NCBI GenBank assembly: GCA_946480825.1
Contig: CAMLLG010000011.1
Span: forward strand, 10,074 to 74,073
Length of the DNA: 64,000 bases
Source: an uncultured Lysobacteraceae bacterium
GTDB taxonomy: Bacteria; Pseudomonadota; Gammaproteobacteria; Xanthomonadales; Xanthomonadaceae
Reading direction: 5' to 3'
Below, one piece after another: positions 19,129 through 27,770 of the stretch. The notes under the pieces were generated by a model. That model was not told the origin of the DNA, ran no database searches, and worked only from the letters and a program-made list of their open reading frames with translations. A program made the position numbers and the translations under genes. Every line of letters starts with the position of its first letter. The stretch's first letter is position 1.

Positions 19129-19800
19129 TTATTCGAGGCTATCGTCCGGCAATTGTTCAGAACAGATACGTCTAACGCCATCCCTGAATTTCTGAAAGCT
19201 AGCCGACGAATTGTCTTCAACATTCATAACAGGTCCAATTTTTTCTGCCCATTCATGCTTCAATGGCCCAGACACGCGAATTCCCCCGGACCTTGCAGCT
19301 CTGGCTCCGCCGGGATGAACTGCATCAGCCAGCAGTTCCCATGTTCCGCAAGTGCTGTCTTGCTCATATCGAGCCAAGACATCTTTTCTTGCGCGGGGAT
19401 ACGCGGAAGTCAGCGCATGCCTGTCACCCAGGTACCACGCTTCCATCTCTTCAATAGCGAGGCGAAAAAGCACAGTAATATTTGGGCTGAAACGTGCGGA
19501 AATGGACTGCAGCTCTTCAAGGAATGGCTTGCAATCTCTGCCATCAGTATCGCATATGACTACAACAGCCTCGTACCCGGGCGTTCTTGCATATCCCTGC
19601 AATATTCTCGGCAGACGGTCCAGCAGGATTCTTTTCGCTGGATCGGCCTTCGAGTCAAGGCCCTCGGGCAAGCGTCCGATACCCTTGTAGCTGATTACTC
19701 TCCAGGTGTGCAGATTCGCGCTTTCGCCAAGGACCTTGGGCACAAGCTGCTCAATCAGCTTCGCCCCAGAAGAGTCTTCGACCAAGAACTCGATATGCAT
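19129..19800 (-). CDS. DUF4276-like protein with TOPRIM-type acidic motifs, putative defence effector
   Basis: A 223-residue protein. The start MHIEFLVEDSSGAKLIEQLV carries a Glu-Asp pair (residues 8-9) where TOPRIM folds have their catalytic Glu, and VVVICDTDGRDC (about 79-90) supplies the DxD pair. This arrangement, with EEMEAWYLGD later, is typical of DUF4276 proteins. TOPRIM-like partners of OLD-type ATPases (for example AriB of PARIS, RloB) act as nucleases or toxins in phage defence, and that role is inferred here from the partner gene. It starts 3 nt after the ATPase stop. Lower GC than the flanks marks transfer. Confidence 0.7.
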   Translation of the reverse strand: MHIEFLVEDSSGAKLIEQLVPKVLGESANLHTWRVISYKGIGRLPEGLDSKADPAKRILLDRLPRILQGYARTPGYEAVVVICDTDGRDCKPFLEELQSISARFSPNITVLFRLAIEEMEAWYLGDRHALTSAYPRARKDVLARYEQDSTCGTWELLADAVHPGGARAARSGGIRVSGPLKHEWAEKIGPVMNVEDNSSASFQKFRDGVRRICSEQLPDDSLE

Positions 19801-19803
19801 ATT

Positions 19804-21036
19804 TCAATTCGAGTCCAAGTAGCTGCTATACCACAAGCTGCCAAGAGGCAGCCCTTCAGCAGAAAGGTTTTTCACGAGCTCGATATCCGATGCCCGTGTG
19901 ATTTTCGAGAAACCATCGTGTGCTTTCTCGAGAATCCATACTTCTTCCGGTTCAAGAGCATCTACAAAATATGGTTGATGCGTCGTAACGAAAACCTGGG
20001 GGGCATTTTTTTCCTTAGCGGAGTGCGCCCGCAGTTCGCGTGCAAGCGAATCAAGTAGCCGGTGATAAAGACCGTTTTCAGGTTCTTCGATGCATATAAA
20101 AGGTGGCGGATCTGGATCTTCCATCAGCAATAGATACGCAAACATTTTCAGAGTGCCATCCGACATTTGTCCAGCATAAAACGGATCTGAAAATGCGCCA
20201 TCGTTGAAACGCAATAAGACGCGCTTGTCGTCGGTTACTTTGGTATCTATTTTTTTTACGCCGGGTATTTTTTCAGCGATACGATTTAGTATTTGTTGAA
20301 ATCGATCTTTATGTTCGCGCTCCATGTACTGCACGACATTCCCGATATTGTCGCCGGCAGTATTCAGATGTCTTTGAGCGCCTGCCGCTGGAATTGATCT
20401 GGCTGCATCGGGCCGAAAATAGGAGAGGTACCACCCTTTCAGAAAATCACGAAACCTCTTAATTCTAGGGTGTTCCTTCAATGTTCCCAAGGTTGCGATA
20501 CCGAGTTGCCTCAAGTCCGTCAACTCAATCTCTTGACGTGCTGGATCTTCGCCTTCTGCATCGGCTCCCAGCGCCATTTCGCCTGCCCAGACGTGGCCCT
20601 TGCCGTGTTCGAGTCGAAGAAACGGGTAGGGTTGCCCCTTCGACTGATTCTTTCTGCGCTGCTTCAGAACCTCCGATTTTACAAAGGGCCGCCCGGCGCC
20701 ATCGATATCGATGGCCAATTCGTAGGTGATCGGTCTCTCGCTTTTAGATTCGCGATAGTAAACCTCGAACAACATCGGTTCGATAGTTCCAAGTGAGCGC
20801 ATTCGCTCGAAACCACCCCTTTGCGGTGCATCACAAGCGACTTCAACGTCTGTTGCAAGGCAATCGGCGAGAAATCCGAAGGCATCGAACAATGTGGTTT
20901 TACCCACGCCATTTTTACCAATCACTACTGTAAATGGAGTTAGCGGGTCATTATTGCGTTGCGTGAAGGTCTTGCCCAGCGTGATATCACGCAATGCCCT
21001 GTAATTCCGTACGCGAAACCCTTCAATTTTCGCCAT
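19804..21036 (-). CDS. OLD/RloA-like AAA ATPase, putative defence sensor
   Basis: A 410-residue SMC/ABC-type ATPase of the AAA_15/AAA_21 group. Walker A is GKNGVGKTT (residues 40-48), a signature-like QMSDGTLKMFAYL lies at 290-302, Walker B is ICIEEPENGL (314-323) and the H-loop is TTHQPYFVD (351-359). No coiled coil as long as in SMC is evident, and the OLD-family nuclease domain is absent; the adjacent DUF4276 protein supplies a TOPRIM-like partner instead. Together they resemble two-gene defence systems such as PARIS in architecture, not necessarily in mechanism. Codon use and GC are lower than for parB next door, consistent with insertion downstream of parAB. Confidence 0.8.
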   Translation of the reverse strand: MAKIEGFRVRNYRALRDITLGKTFTQRNNDPLTPFTVVIGKNGVGKTTLFDAFGFLADCLATDVEVACDAPQRGGFERMRSLGTIEPMLFEVYYRESKSERPITYELAIDIDGAGRPFVKSEVLKQRRKNQSKGQPYPFLRLEHGKGHVWAGEMALGADAEGEDPARQEIELTDLRQLGIATLGTLKEHPRIKRFRDFLKGWYLSYFRPDAARSIPAAGAQRHLNTAGDNIGNVVQYMEREHKDRFQQILNRIAEKIPGVKKIDTKVTDDKRVLLRFNDGAFSDPFYAGQMSDGTLKMFAYLLLMEDPDPPPFICIEEPENGLYHRLLDSLARELRAHSAKEKNAPQVFVTTHQPYFVDALEPEEVWILEKAHDGFSKITRASDIELVKNLSAEGLPLGSLWYSSYLDSN

Positions 21037-21077
21037 TGGAGTACTCCGCGCTCTGCATTGTCATCGGTTAGGCCTTA

Positions 21078-21992
21078 TCACCGCGCCTTCAACCGCTCCA
21101 GCACGCCTTCCAGCGTGTCCAGGTCGGTGTAGTGGATCACCAGCCGGCCCTTGCCGCCGCGGCCGTGCAGCACGTTGACCTTGGCGCCCAGCGACTCCGA
21201 AAGGTCGCGTTCGAGGGCGACGATGTCGGCCTGCGGTTTGGCCTTGCTGCCGTTCGCGGTTTTGGCCTTCGCGGCGGTGGGCACTTGGCCGGCGCTGAGC
21301 TGCTGCACGCGGTGTTCGACTTCGCGTACCGACCAGCCGTTCTCCGCGGCCTGGCGGGCGAGCGCGATCGCGGCCTGCGGGGTCAGCGACAGCAGCGCGC
21401 GGGCGTGGCCCATTTCCAGCGCGCGGGTTTCCACCAGCGTGCGGATGTCCGGCGGCAGTTCCAGCAGGCGCAGCAGGTTGGACACCGCGGCGCGCGAGCG
21501 GCCCACGGCTTCGGCGGCCTGCGCGTGGGTGAGGTCGAATTCGTCGATCAGCCGCTGCAGCGCCTGCGCTTCTTCCAGCGGATTGAGGTCTTCGCGCTGG
21601 ATGTTTTCGATCAGCGCCATCGCGACCACGGTGCGGTCGTCGACTTCGCGGATGACGACCGGGATTTCCTGCAGCCCGGCCTGCTGCGACGCGCGCCAGC
21701 GGCGTTCGCCGGCGATGATCTCGTAGACCTTGCCGCCCTTGTCCTTGGCGATCTCGCGCACCACCACCGGCTGGATCACGCCCTGCGCCTTGATCGACTC
21801 CGCCAGCTCGGTGAGCTTGGCCGGGTCCATCGCGCGGCGCGGCTGGTACTTGCCCGGGGTCAGCGCATCGATCGGCAGGACCCGCAGGGTATCGGTGGGC
21901 GTGGCTTCCAGCGCCGGCGCCTCCGCGGCGGCCTTGGGGCCGAGCAGGGCTTCGAGACCGCGGCCGAGGCCACGCTTTTTCGCGGAAGTCAT
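21078..21992 (-). CDS. parB: Chromosome-partitioning protein ParB
   Basis: A 304-residue ParB. The N-terminus KRGLGRGLEALLG is the ParA-interacting start typical of chromosomal ParB. The N-terminal CTPase/ParB box includes QPRRAMDP, GVIQPVVVRE and IIAGERRWRAS. The central HTH (LTHAQAAEAVGRSRAAVSNLLRLLELP) binds parS, and a C-terminal dimerisation domain follows a short linker. It loads onto centromeric parS sites and, with ParA, segregates origins. The ATG overlaps the parA stop (ATGA). No parS palindrome is visible in this window. Confidence 0.96.
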   Translation of the reverse strand: MTSAKKRGLGRGLEALLGPKAAAEAPALEATPTDTLRVLPIDALTPGKYQPRRAMDPAKLTELAESIKAQGVIQPVVVREIAKDKGGKVYEIIAGERRWRASQQAGLQEIPVVIREVDDRTVVAMALIENIQREDLNPLEEAQALQRLIDEFDLTHAQAAEAVGRSRAAVSNLLRLLELPPDIRTLVETRALEMGHARALLSLTPQAAIALARQAAENGWSVREVEHRVQQLSAGQVPTAAKAKTANGSKAKPQADIVALERDLSESLGAKVNVLHGRGGKGRLVIHYTDLDTLEGVLERLKAR

Positions 21993-22795
21993 GCGGAGGT
22001 CTCCGGAGAACTGGTACGGGGTTTCTGGGCGCGCTCGCGCTGGTGGCGGATGATTTCGCCGGCCAGGCCGAGATAGGCGATGGCGCCGCGCGAGGCCTTG
22101 TCGTAGCCGACGATGCTGACGCCGTGGCTGGGCGCTTCGGCCACGCGCACGTTGCGCGGCACGATGGTGCGGAAGACCTTGTCGCCGAAATGCGCGGTGA
22201 GATCGGCGGAGACCGCGTTGGCGAGGTTGTTGCGCACGTCGAACATGGTGCGCAGCACGCCCTCGATTTCGAGCGCCGGGTTGAGCTTGGCCTTCAGCGC
22301 GTCGATGGTCTGCAGCAGCGCGGTCAGGCCTTCCAGCGCGTAGTACTCGCACTGCATCGGCACCAGCACCGAGTCGGCCGCGGTCAGCGCGTTGAGGGTG
22401 AGCAGCGACAGCGCCGGCGGGCAGTCGATGAGGATGAAGTCGTAGCGATCGCGCACGGTCTCGAGCGCGCGGCGCAGGCGCTGCTCGCGCCCGGGCTCGT
22501 CCATCAGCTCGATTTCGGCGGCGGTGAGATCGTTGTTGCCGGGCAGCAGGTCGAAGCCTTCGGGCGTGCGCACGATCGCATCGGCCGCGTGCATTTCCTC
22601 CAGCATGACGTCGCAGGTGGAGCCGGCGACCTCGCGCTTGTCGACGCCGCTGCCCATGGTGGCGTTGCCCTGGGCGTCGAGGTCGACCAGCAGCACGCGC
22701 TTGGGCGCCTGCGCCAGCGCGGCGGCGAGATTGACCGAGGTGGTGGTCTTGCCGACCCCGCCTTTCTGGTTGGCGATGGCGATGATGCGGGCCAT
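21989..22795 (-). CDS. parA: Chromosome-partitioning ATPase ParA
   Basis: A 268-residue deviant-Walker ATPase (Soj/ParA). ANQKGGVGKTTTSVNLAAALA carries the P-loop with the signature Lys, VLLVDLDAQGNAT is switch I and ILIDCPPALSLLTLNAL is switch II/Walker B. It binds DNA non-specifically as an ATP dimer and moves ParB-parS complexes. There is no N-terminal HTH, so it is of the short chromosomal type. It belongs to the conserved rsmG-parA-parB order seen near bacterial origins, which suggests this window is within reach of oriC. Confidence 0.96.
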   Translation of the reverse strand: MARIIAIANQKGGVGKTTTSVNLAAALAQAPKRVLLVDLDAQGNATMGSGVDKREVAGSTCDVMLEEMHAADAIVRTPEGFDLLPGNNDLTAAEIELMDEPGREQRLRRALETVRDRYDFILIDCPPALSLLTLNALTAADSVLVPMQCEYYALEGLTALLQTIDALKAKLNPALEIEGVLRTMFDVRNNLANAVSADLTAHFGDKVFRTIVPRNVRVAEAPSHGVSIVGYDKASRGAIAYLGLAGEIIRHQRERAQKPRTSSPETSA

Positions 22796-22900
22796 GAAGG
22801 GGTCCGGAAGTCTCGGGAAGTCTGGGCGAAGCCGTCGGACCCGTGCCGCCGGGGCGCGGGCCGAACCGCAGATTATGCCTGCTGTGGGCGGCGGCTGCCT

Positions 22901-23557
22901 TCAGTGATCGGTCGAATCGGCCCGACCGATCGTCACCAGATGCCGTTCAGCGTCCAATCCGGGCACGGTCAGCGGCCGGATGTCGCGCACCGTCCAGCCC
23001 CCGGGGAGGGCCGCGATCTCGTCGTCGGGTCGCGCGCCCTTCATCGCCAGCAGCACGCCGTCGGGCGCGATCAGATGTCCGCCCAAGGCCAGGATCTGCG
23101 GCAGCGTGGCCAGCGCGCGGGCGGTGATGGCGGCGAACTGCCCGGGGCGGTCCAGCGCTTCGATCCGCGATTCGGCGACCTCGGCGTTGGCCAGGTCCAG
23201 CTGCCGCAGCGCTTCGCGCATGAACCGGGCTTTCTTGCCGTTGGATTCCACCAGGGTCACGCGCAGGCCCGGGGTGGCGATGGCCAGCGGAATGCCCGGC
23301 AGCCCGGGGCCGGTGCCCAGATCGGCCAGCGTCGCCAGCCCGGCCACGGCCGGCGCCATCGCCAGCGAGTCCAGCAGATGTTTGGTCACCATCTCGCGCG
23401 GGTCGCGGATCGCGGTGAGATTGTAGGCGGCGTTCCAGCGCAGCATCAGCGCGAGGTAGCGGGCCAGCGGGTCGGCCAGCGCGGGCGCCAGACCGAGCGC
23501 GGCGAGGCCGGCGTCGAGGTCGTCGCGCGCGGCGGCGGGGAGATCGGGGGCGGTCAT
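22901..23557 (-). CDS. rsmG: 16S rRNA (guanine(527)-N7)-methyltransferase
   Basis: A 218-residue SAM-dependent methyltransferase (GidB). [18 protein letters not shown] is the SAM-binding motif [16 protein letters not shown] and [13 protein letters not shown] are the following conserved motifs. It methylates N7 of G527 in 16S rRNA, and loss gives low-level streptomycin resistance in many bacteria. The start at 23557 gives the family length (E. coli 207). It stands 105 nt upstream of parA in the same orientation. Confidence 0.95.
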   Translation of the reverse strand: MTAPDLPAAARDDLDAGLAALGLAPALADPLARYLALMLRWNAAYNLTAIRDPREMVTKHLLDSLAMAPAVAGLATLADLGTGPGLPGIPLAIATPGLRVTLVESNGKKARFMREALRQLDLANAEVAESRIEALDRPGQFAAITARALATLPQILALGGHLIAPDGVLLAMKGARPDDEIAALPGGWTVRDIRPLTVPGLDAERHLVTIGRADSTDH

Positions 23558-23591
23558 CTCCGGAATTATGACCCCAGTACCACCATGGCGG

Positions 23592-24272
23592 TCAGACCGC
23601 GGCGCGTTTCCGGTAGGCCACCGTCGCCCAATAGCCGGGCTCGGAGGGCCAGGCGTGCAGGCCCCAGTCGTCGGGCGCGCCCAGCGCGGGGTCGCAGGCC
23701 GCCAGCCGCGGCAGGTTGTCGTCGTCCAGCGCGAAACGCAGCTTCGCCAGCCCGAACGCCAGCCCGCGACCATGCGCTTTCAACACCGCTTCCTTGGCGC
23801 ACCACAGCCGGGTGAACGCGGTCTGCAGCCGTGCCGGATCGTCGGCCATGGCTCCCAGAAGAGCCGCCTCTTCGCCGTCGAAGAACCGCTGCGCGAGCGC
23901 CAGCGCGGCGGGGCGCGGCCGCAGCAGTTCGATGTCGATGCCCACCTTCACCCGCTCCGCGCACACCGCGATCAAGCGTTCGCCGCTGTGGCTCCAGTTC
24001 AGATCGACCCGATGGGTGCCGGCATCGAGATACGGCCGGCCGTAGGCGTCGCGGGCGATGTGCAGTGCGCCGGGCGGCAGCGCCCACAGGTCGCCCAGCC
24101 AGGCGCGGACGCGGGCTTCGGCGTCGTCGCCCCGGCGATAGGGCCACCAGGCGCAGCGCAAAGGGCCCAGGGACAGCGTGTTCACATCGGCGGTCGGTTT
24201 GAGGCGGTCGGGTCGCCCAGCGTAAGCTACCGGCGGGGCGGGCACACACGTGCCCGGAACGAAAGACGGCAT
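23592..24272 (-). CDS. 4'-phosphopantetheinyl transferase (Sfp type)
   Basis: A protein of up to 226 residues that transfers phosphopantetheine from CoA to the Ser of carrier proteins. Family motifs are [25 protein letters not shown] (metal-binding Asp and Glu) and [19 protein letters not shown] (WxxKEA). The first ATG (24272) lacks a good ribosome site; a GTG at 24185 would give 197 residues and begin just before the conserved region. It is divergent from the ANL ligase at 24302, and the two probably serve aryl polyene (xanthomonadin) synthesis together with the ACP at 59939. Confidence 0.88.
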   Translation of the reverse strand: MPSFVPGTCVPAPPVAYAGRPDRLKPTADVNTLSLGPLRCAWWPYRRGDDAEARVRAWLGDLWALPPGALHIARDAYGRPYLDAGTHRVDLNWSHSGERLIAVCAERVKVGIDIELLRPRPAALALAQRFFDGEEAALLGAMADDPARLQTAFTRLWCAKEAVLKAHGRGLAFGLAKLRFALDDDNLPRLAACDPALGAPDDWGLHAWPSEPGYWATVAYRKRAAV

Positions 24273-24301
24273 TGAGACGGCGGGAGCGGAACGAACACAT
24301 C

Positions 24302-25678
24302 ATGTCGGCAGCGATCGAACCTTTGGCCGGAGGCACGGCCGTCCCGTCATCGCCGACCCGACGGATGGCGCTCGCGGAAGGCCCCGGGGGCCGCAGCTTC
24401 GTCTTCGACGGCCACGGCCGCATCGTGCTCGACACCTTTCTCGCCGAAGTGCGGGGCGTGGCCGCCGGCCTGCCCGATGCCCCCTGCGCCATCAATCTGT
24501 GCGAAGACCGCTACCGCTTCCTGGTCGCGTTCTGCGCCGCCGCGGTGCGTGGCCAGACCAATCTGCTGCCGTCCTCGCGCACGCCCGCGGCGATCGAGGA
24601 CGTGCGCCGTCAGTACCCCGACAGTTACTGCATCGCCGATGTGCGGCTCTCGCCCGCGCCGCCGCGCCTGCACGCCCTGCCCGAGCGCCTGCCCAAGCAC
24701 GATGGGCCGATGCCGCAGGTCGATGCCGACGCGCTGGCGATGATCGGTTTCACCTCCGGCAGCACCGGCACGCCCAAGCCGAATCCCAAGACATGGGGCA
24801 GCCTGCGCACCAGCACCGACCAGAACGCCGCCGCGCTGCGCCACCTGTGGCCGGAAGGCAAGACCGTGCCCATCGTCGCCACCGTGCCGTCGCAGCACAT
24901 GTACGGCATGGAGCTGTCGGTGCTGTTGCCGCTGTTCGCTCAGGCCGCGGTGCACGGTGGCCGGCCGTTCTTTCCCGAGGATGTGGCCCGCGCGGTGGGC
25001 GACGCCGACGCGCCCGCGCTGCTGGTGACCACCCCGGTGCATCTGCGCGCACTGGTCGAATCCGGCATCGACCTGCCGCCGCTGGCGGGCATCGTGACCG
25101 CCACAGCGCCGCTGCCGCAGGCACTGGCCGCCGCCGCCGAGCAGCGCTTCGGCGTGGAGGTGCGCGAGCTGTTCGGCTCCACCGAAACCTGCGTCATCGC
25201 CCAGCGCCGCACCGCGCGCGAAGAAGATTGGCAACTGCTCCCGGGCGTGCGCCTGCAGCCGCAGCCCGACGGCACCCAGGTACTCGCGCCGCATCTGCCC
25301 GCGCCGGTGGCGCTGGCCGATCTGGTCGAATTGCGCGCCGACGGCAGCTTCGTCCTCCGCGGCCGCCAGTCGGATCTGCTGGAGATCGCCGGCAAGCGCG
25401 CCTCGCTCGGCGACCTCACCCGCCGCCTGCTCGCCGTGCCCGGCGTGCTCGACGGCGTGATGCTGCAGCTGGAGCCCTGCGAGATCACCGGCGTGCGCCG
25501 CATCGCCGCGCTCGCGGTGGCGCCGGAACTGGACGAAACCGCGATCCTGGAGGCGCTGCGCCAGGCTATCGATCCGGTATTCCTGCCGCGCAGGCTCCGC
25601 CTCGTCGACGCCCTGCCCCGCAACGACACCGGCAAGCTGCCGCGCGACGCGCTGCTGCGGATGCTCGACAGGACCTGA
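24302..25678 (+). CDS. ANL-superfamily AMP-dependent ligase, xanthomonadin-type
   Basis: A 458-residue acyl/aryl-adenylating enzyme. The P-loop is GFTSGSTGTPKPNPKTW, the core motif LFGSTETCVIAQRR replaces the usual YGxTE, and PRNDTGKLPRDALL carries the C-terminal catalytic Lys. The small N-terminal domain and divergent motifs fit the ligases of aryl polyene and xanthomonadin gene sets (XanA2-like), which activate a hydroxybenzoate starter for loading on ACP. It is divergent from the phosphopantetheinyl transferase, about 35 kb from the main pigment cluster in this window. The exact substrate is inferred. Confidence 0.8.
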   Translation: MSAAIEPLAGGTAVPSSPTRRMALAEGPGGRSFVFDGHGRIVLDTFLAEVRGVAAGLPDAPCAINLCEDRYRFLVAFCAAAVRGQTNLLPSSRTPAAIEDVRRQYPDSYCIADVRLSPAPPRLHALPERLPKHDGPMPQVDADALAMIGFTSGSTGTPKPNPKTWGSLRTSTDQNAAALRHLWPEGKTVPIVATVPSQHMYGMELSVLLPLFAQAAVHGGRPFFPEDVARAVGDADAPALLVTTPVHLRALVESGIDLPPLAGIVTATAPLPQALAAAAEQRFGVEVRELFGSTETCVIAQRRTAREEDWQLLPGVRLQPQPDGTQVLAPHLPAPVALADLVELRADGSFVLRGRQSDLLEIAGKRASLGDLTRRLLAVPGVLDGVMLQLEPCEITGVRRIAALAVAPELDETAILEALRQAIDPVFLPRRLRLVDALPRNDTGKLPRDALLRMLDRT

Positions 25679-25750
25679 AGCGGCCGCAGTCCGCGCGCGG
25701 CTGCGTTTATGATCCCGGTCGGCGGATGGTCCGCCCCGGGGAGAGACGAC

Positions 25751-26143
25751 ATGAAAGGTGCAGGCGGCACGCCCGGCGGGATCGGGCAGTTTTTCATCGG
25801 GCTGATGCTCGCCGTCGCCGGCGGCTGGCTGCTCACCAACCAGGTCACCGTCACCACCGGTGGTTACTGGAACCTGTGGGGCATGAACGGCTTCGGTCTG
25901 TCGCTGATTCCCTTCATCCTCGGCACCGGCCTGATCTTCTTCAACGGCAAATCCATCGTCGGCTGGCTGCTGCTCGCCGCCGGGCTGGTGATCGTGTTCG
26001 TCGGCATCCTCGCCAATCTCAACATCTATTTCCGGCCGACCAGCCTGTTCAACACGCTGCTGATGCTGGGCCTGCTGGCCGCGGGTCTGGGAATGATCGC
26101 CGCGGCGCTGCGCACGAAGCCGGCGGAAAAATCCGAGGGGTGA
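25751..26143 (+). CDS. Small multi-pass membrane protein of unknown function
   Basis: A 130-residue protein with four predicted transmembrane helices (IGQFFIGLMLAVAGGWLL, LSLIPFILGTGLIFF, IVGWLLLAAGLVIVFVGIL, LFNTLLMLGLLAAGLGMIAAAL) and a short charged tail. The ATG at 25751 follows GGGGAGAG at a good distance; an earlier in-frame codon at 25709 is less likely. No family beyond 'conserved membrane protein' is recognised. It stands alone between the ligase and the convergent exonuclease gene. Confidence 0.7.
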   Translation: MKGAGGTPGGIGQFFIGLMLAVAGGWLLTNQVTVTTGGYWNLWGMNGFGLSLIPFILGTGLIFFNGKSIVGWLLLAAGLVIVFVGILANLNIYFRPTSLFNTLLMLGLLAAGLGMIAAALRTKPAEKSEG

Positions 26144-26222
26144 TCGTTCGAGATCCTCGAAACGATGTCTCCGGTAGAGCGCGCTTCGGTGCGCGCATGC
26201 GAACAACCGGAAAAGCCGCATA

Positions 26223-26285
26223 GGGTGCGCCCCGGCGCACCGCGTGATTCCGCACGAAGGCGGATCGGTGCGCCAGGGCGCACCC
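26223..26285. repeat. Inverted repeat pair (GGGTGCGCC family)
   Basis: Arms at 26223-26242 and 26266-26285 are inverted copies with one mismatch, each holding a GGTGCGCC..GGCGCACC palindrome. They lie between two convergent genes, where the hairpins may end transcription from both sides. The head reads ATAG, so membership in the GTAG group is less clear. Confidence 0.8.
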
Positions 26286-26300
26286 GATGTCGAGGCCTCT

Positions 26301-27074
26301 TCAGCCTGCGAGTTGCACCCACGCCGGTGCGTGATCGCTCGGCCGTTCCCAGGTGCGCGGTGTGCGGTCGATGTCCGCGGCGCTGGTCTTGTCGCGCAGT
26401 GCGTCGGAGACCAGGGTGAGGTCGATGCGCAGCCCGAGGTTGCGGCGGAAGCCGGCCTGGCGGTAATCCCACCAACTGAAGAAGCCGCCTTCGCTGTGGT
26501 GCAGGCGGTAGGCGTCGTGCAGGCCGAGATCGAGCAGCCGCTTCAGTGCCGCGCGCTCCGCGGTGGAGGTGAGGATGCTGTCGTCGTTCCACACCTGCGG
26601 ATCGTGTACGTCGCGATCGTCGGGGGCGATGTTGAAATCGCCCATCACCACCAGCCGCGGATGCCGCGACAGCTCGTCGGCCAACCAGCGGTGCACGGCG
26701 TCGAGCCAGCGAAGTTTGTAGTCGTACTTCTCGGTGCCCACGTCCTGGCCGTTGACGACATACAGATTCACGATGCGCACGTCGCCGACGGTCGCGGCGA
26801 TGGCGCGACGCTGGGCGTCGTCGAAATCCGGGATGCCGATCTGCACGTCGTCGAGCGCATGGCCGCGGGCCAGCAGCGCGACGCCGTTGTAGGTCTTCTG
26901 CCCCGCGAACACGCTGCGATAGCCCAGGCCGGCCAGTACTGCATCGGGGAAGCGGTTGTCTTCGAGTTTGGTTTCCTGCAATCCGACCACGTCGGGCTGC
27001 GCGTCCTGCAGCCACTGTTCCAGGTGCGGCAGGCGCACGTTGAGCGAATTGACGTTCCAGGAGGCGATTTTCAT
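26301..27074 (-). CDS. xthA: Exonuclease III family endo/exonuclease (AP endonuclease)
   Basis: A 257-residue Mg-dependent DNA repair nuclease. It starts MKIASWNVNSLNVRLPHL; the metal-binding Glu is in GLQETKLED, the active site holds VMGDFNIAPDDRDVHDP, and the C-terminal SDHAPAWVQL contains the catalytic His. Length and motifs match XthA/ExoA. It repairs abasic sites and trims 3' blocks. It ends next to an inverted repeat pair that separates it from the convergent membrane protein. Confidence 0.93.
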   Translation of the reverse strand: MKIASWNVNSLNVRLPHLEQWLQDAQPDVVGLQETKLEDNRFPDAVLAGLGYRSVFAGQKTYNGVALLARGHALDDVQIGIPDFDDAQRRAIAATVGDVRIVNLYVVNGQDVGTEKYDYKLRWLDAVHRWLADELSRHPRLVVMGDFNIAPDDRDVHDPQVWNDDSILTSTAERAALKRLLDLGLHDAYRLHHSEGGFFSWWDYRQAGFRRNLGLRIDLTLVSDALRDKTSAADIDRTPRTWERPSDHAPAWVQLAG

Positions 27075-27152
27075 TCCGGAAGTGTAACGAGAAACACACC
27101 GGGAATCGTCACGCGGCATCCCCCATCGGTCATGCCGGTTTCGCGGAAATGT

Positions 27153-27166
27153 TTGATCGGGATCAA
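27153..27166 (+). promoter_or_regulatory. FNR/ANR-type box upstream of cytochrome b561
   Basis: TTGATCGGGATCAA is a perfect match to the TTGATNNNNATCAA consensus of FNR/ANR regulators and is fully palindromic. It ends 60 nt before the cytochrome b561 ATG at 27227, within range for activation. In Xanthomonadales the CRP-family Clp also exists, but its site (TGTGA) differs. Low-oxygen control is inferred. Confidence 0.6.
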
Positions 27167-27226
27167 GCCGGCGGGCAGGCGAACGACGACATTGGCGGCT
27201 CCCCCACATTTCCAGGTCACGTCGTC

Positions 27227-27757
27227 ATGTCCGCCGCCGCAAACATCAAATACGCATGGCCCGTCAGGGCGATCCATTGGCTCGGCGCCGGCTTGATCCT
27301 GCTGGCCTATCTCACCAGCGAACTCGGCGAGGAGATGAAGGAAGGCGCGTCCGCGGGCGTGGACTGGCACGTCTTCGCCGGCCTGGCGCTGTTGCTGTTG
27401 TTCGTGCCGCGATTGCTCGCCAAGTTCGCCGCGTCGCCACTGCCGATCGCGCCGTCGCCGCCGCGCTGGAGCCTGCTGCCGGGCAGGCTGGTGACGCTCG
27501 CGCTGCTGCTGTTCGTGGCGGTGCAGCCGGTGCTGGGCATTCTCATGGTCTGGTCCGAAGGCCATGCGCTGCCGATCCCGCTCACCTCCTGGTCGCTGCC
27601 GCCGATGATCGTGCTGGGCGAAGGCGCCGAGGACGTGCTGGAAGAGGCGCACGAAACAGTGGGCACGATTTTTTACGCGGTGATCGCGATGCACGCGATC
27701 GCCGCGCTGTGGCATCACTTCATCCGTCGCGATACGACGCTGCGGCGGATGCTGTAG
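27227..27757 (+). CDS. Cytochrome b561-type membrane di-haem protein
   Basis: A 176-residue membrane protein of the CybB/b561 family with four helices. Haem-ligand histidines lie in PVRAIHWLGAG, VDWHVFAGLALL and near the end in EEAHETVGTIFY and AMHAIAALWHHF. It passes electrons from ubiquinol to a periplasmic or membrane acceptor; CybB acts as a superoxide:quinone oxidoreductase in E. coli. The ATG at 27227 was preferred over an upstream start at 27149 because the b561 fold begins at residue about 9, and the upstream segment contains the FNR-type box. It is convergent with the YfcC-type transporter. Confidence 0.85.
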   Translation: MSAAANIKYAWPVRAIHWLGAGLILLAYLTSELGEEMKEGASAGVDWHVFAGLALLLLFVPRLLAKFAASPLPIAPSPPRWSLLPGRLVTLALLLFVAVQPVLGILMVWSEGHALPIPLTSWSLPPMIVLGEGAEDVLEEAHETVGTIFYAVIAMHAIAALWHHFIRRDTTLRRML

Positions 27758-27770
27758 TCGTCCGTGGGCG

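Noticed and set aside
21078..22795. Expected parS sites near parAB
   Set aside because: I searched by eye for the TGTTTCACGTGAAACA pattern and did not find it in the window.
26171..26200. A further GTAG-like palindrome near the small membrane protein
   Set aside because: Only one imperfect arm (GGTAGAGCGCGCTTCGG) is visible with no inverted partner, so it was not listed as a REP pair.
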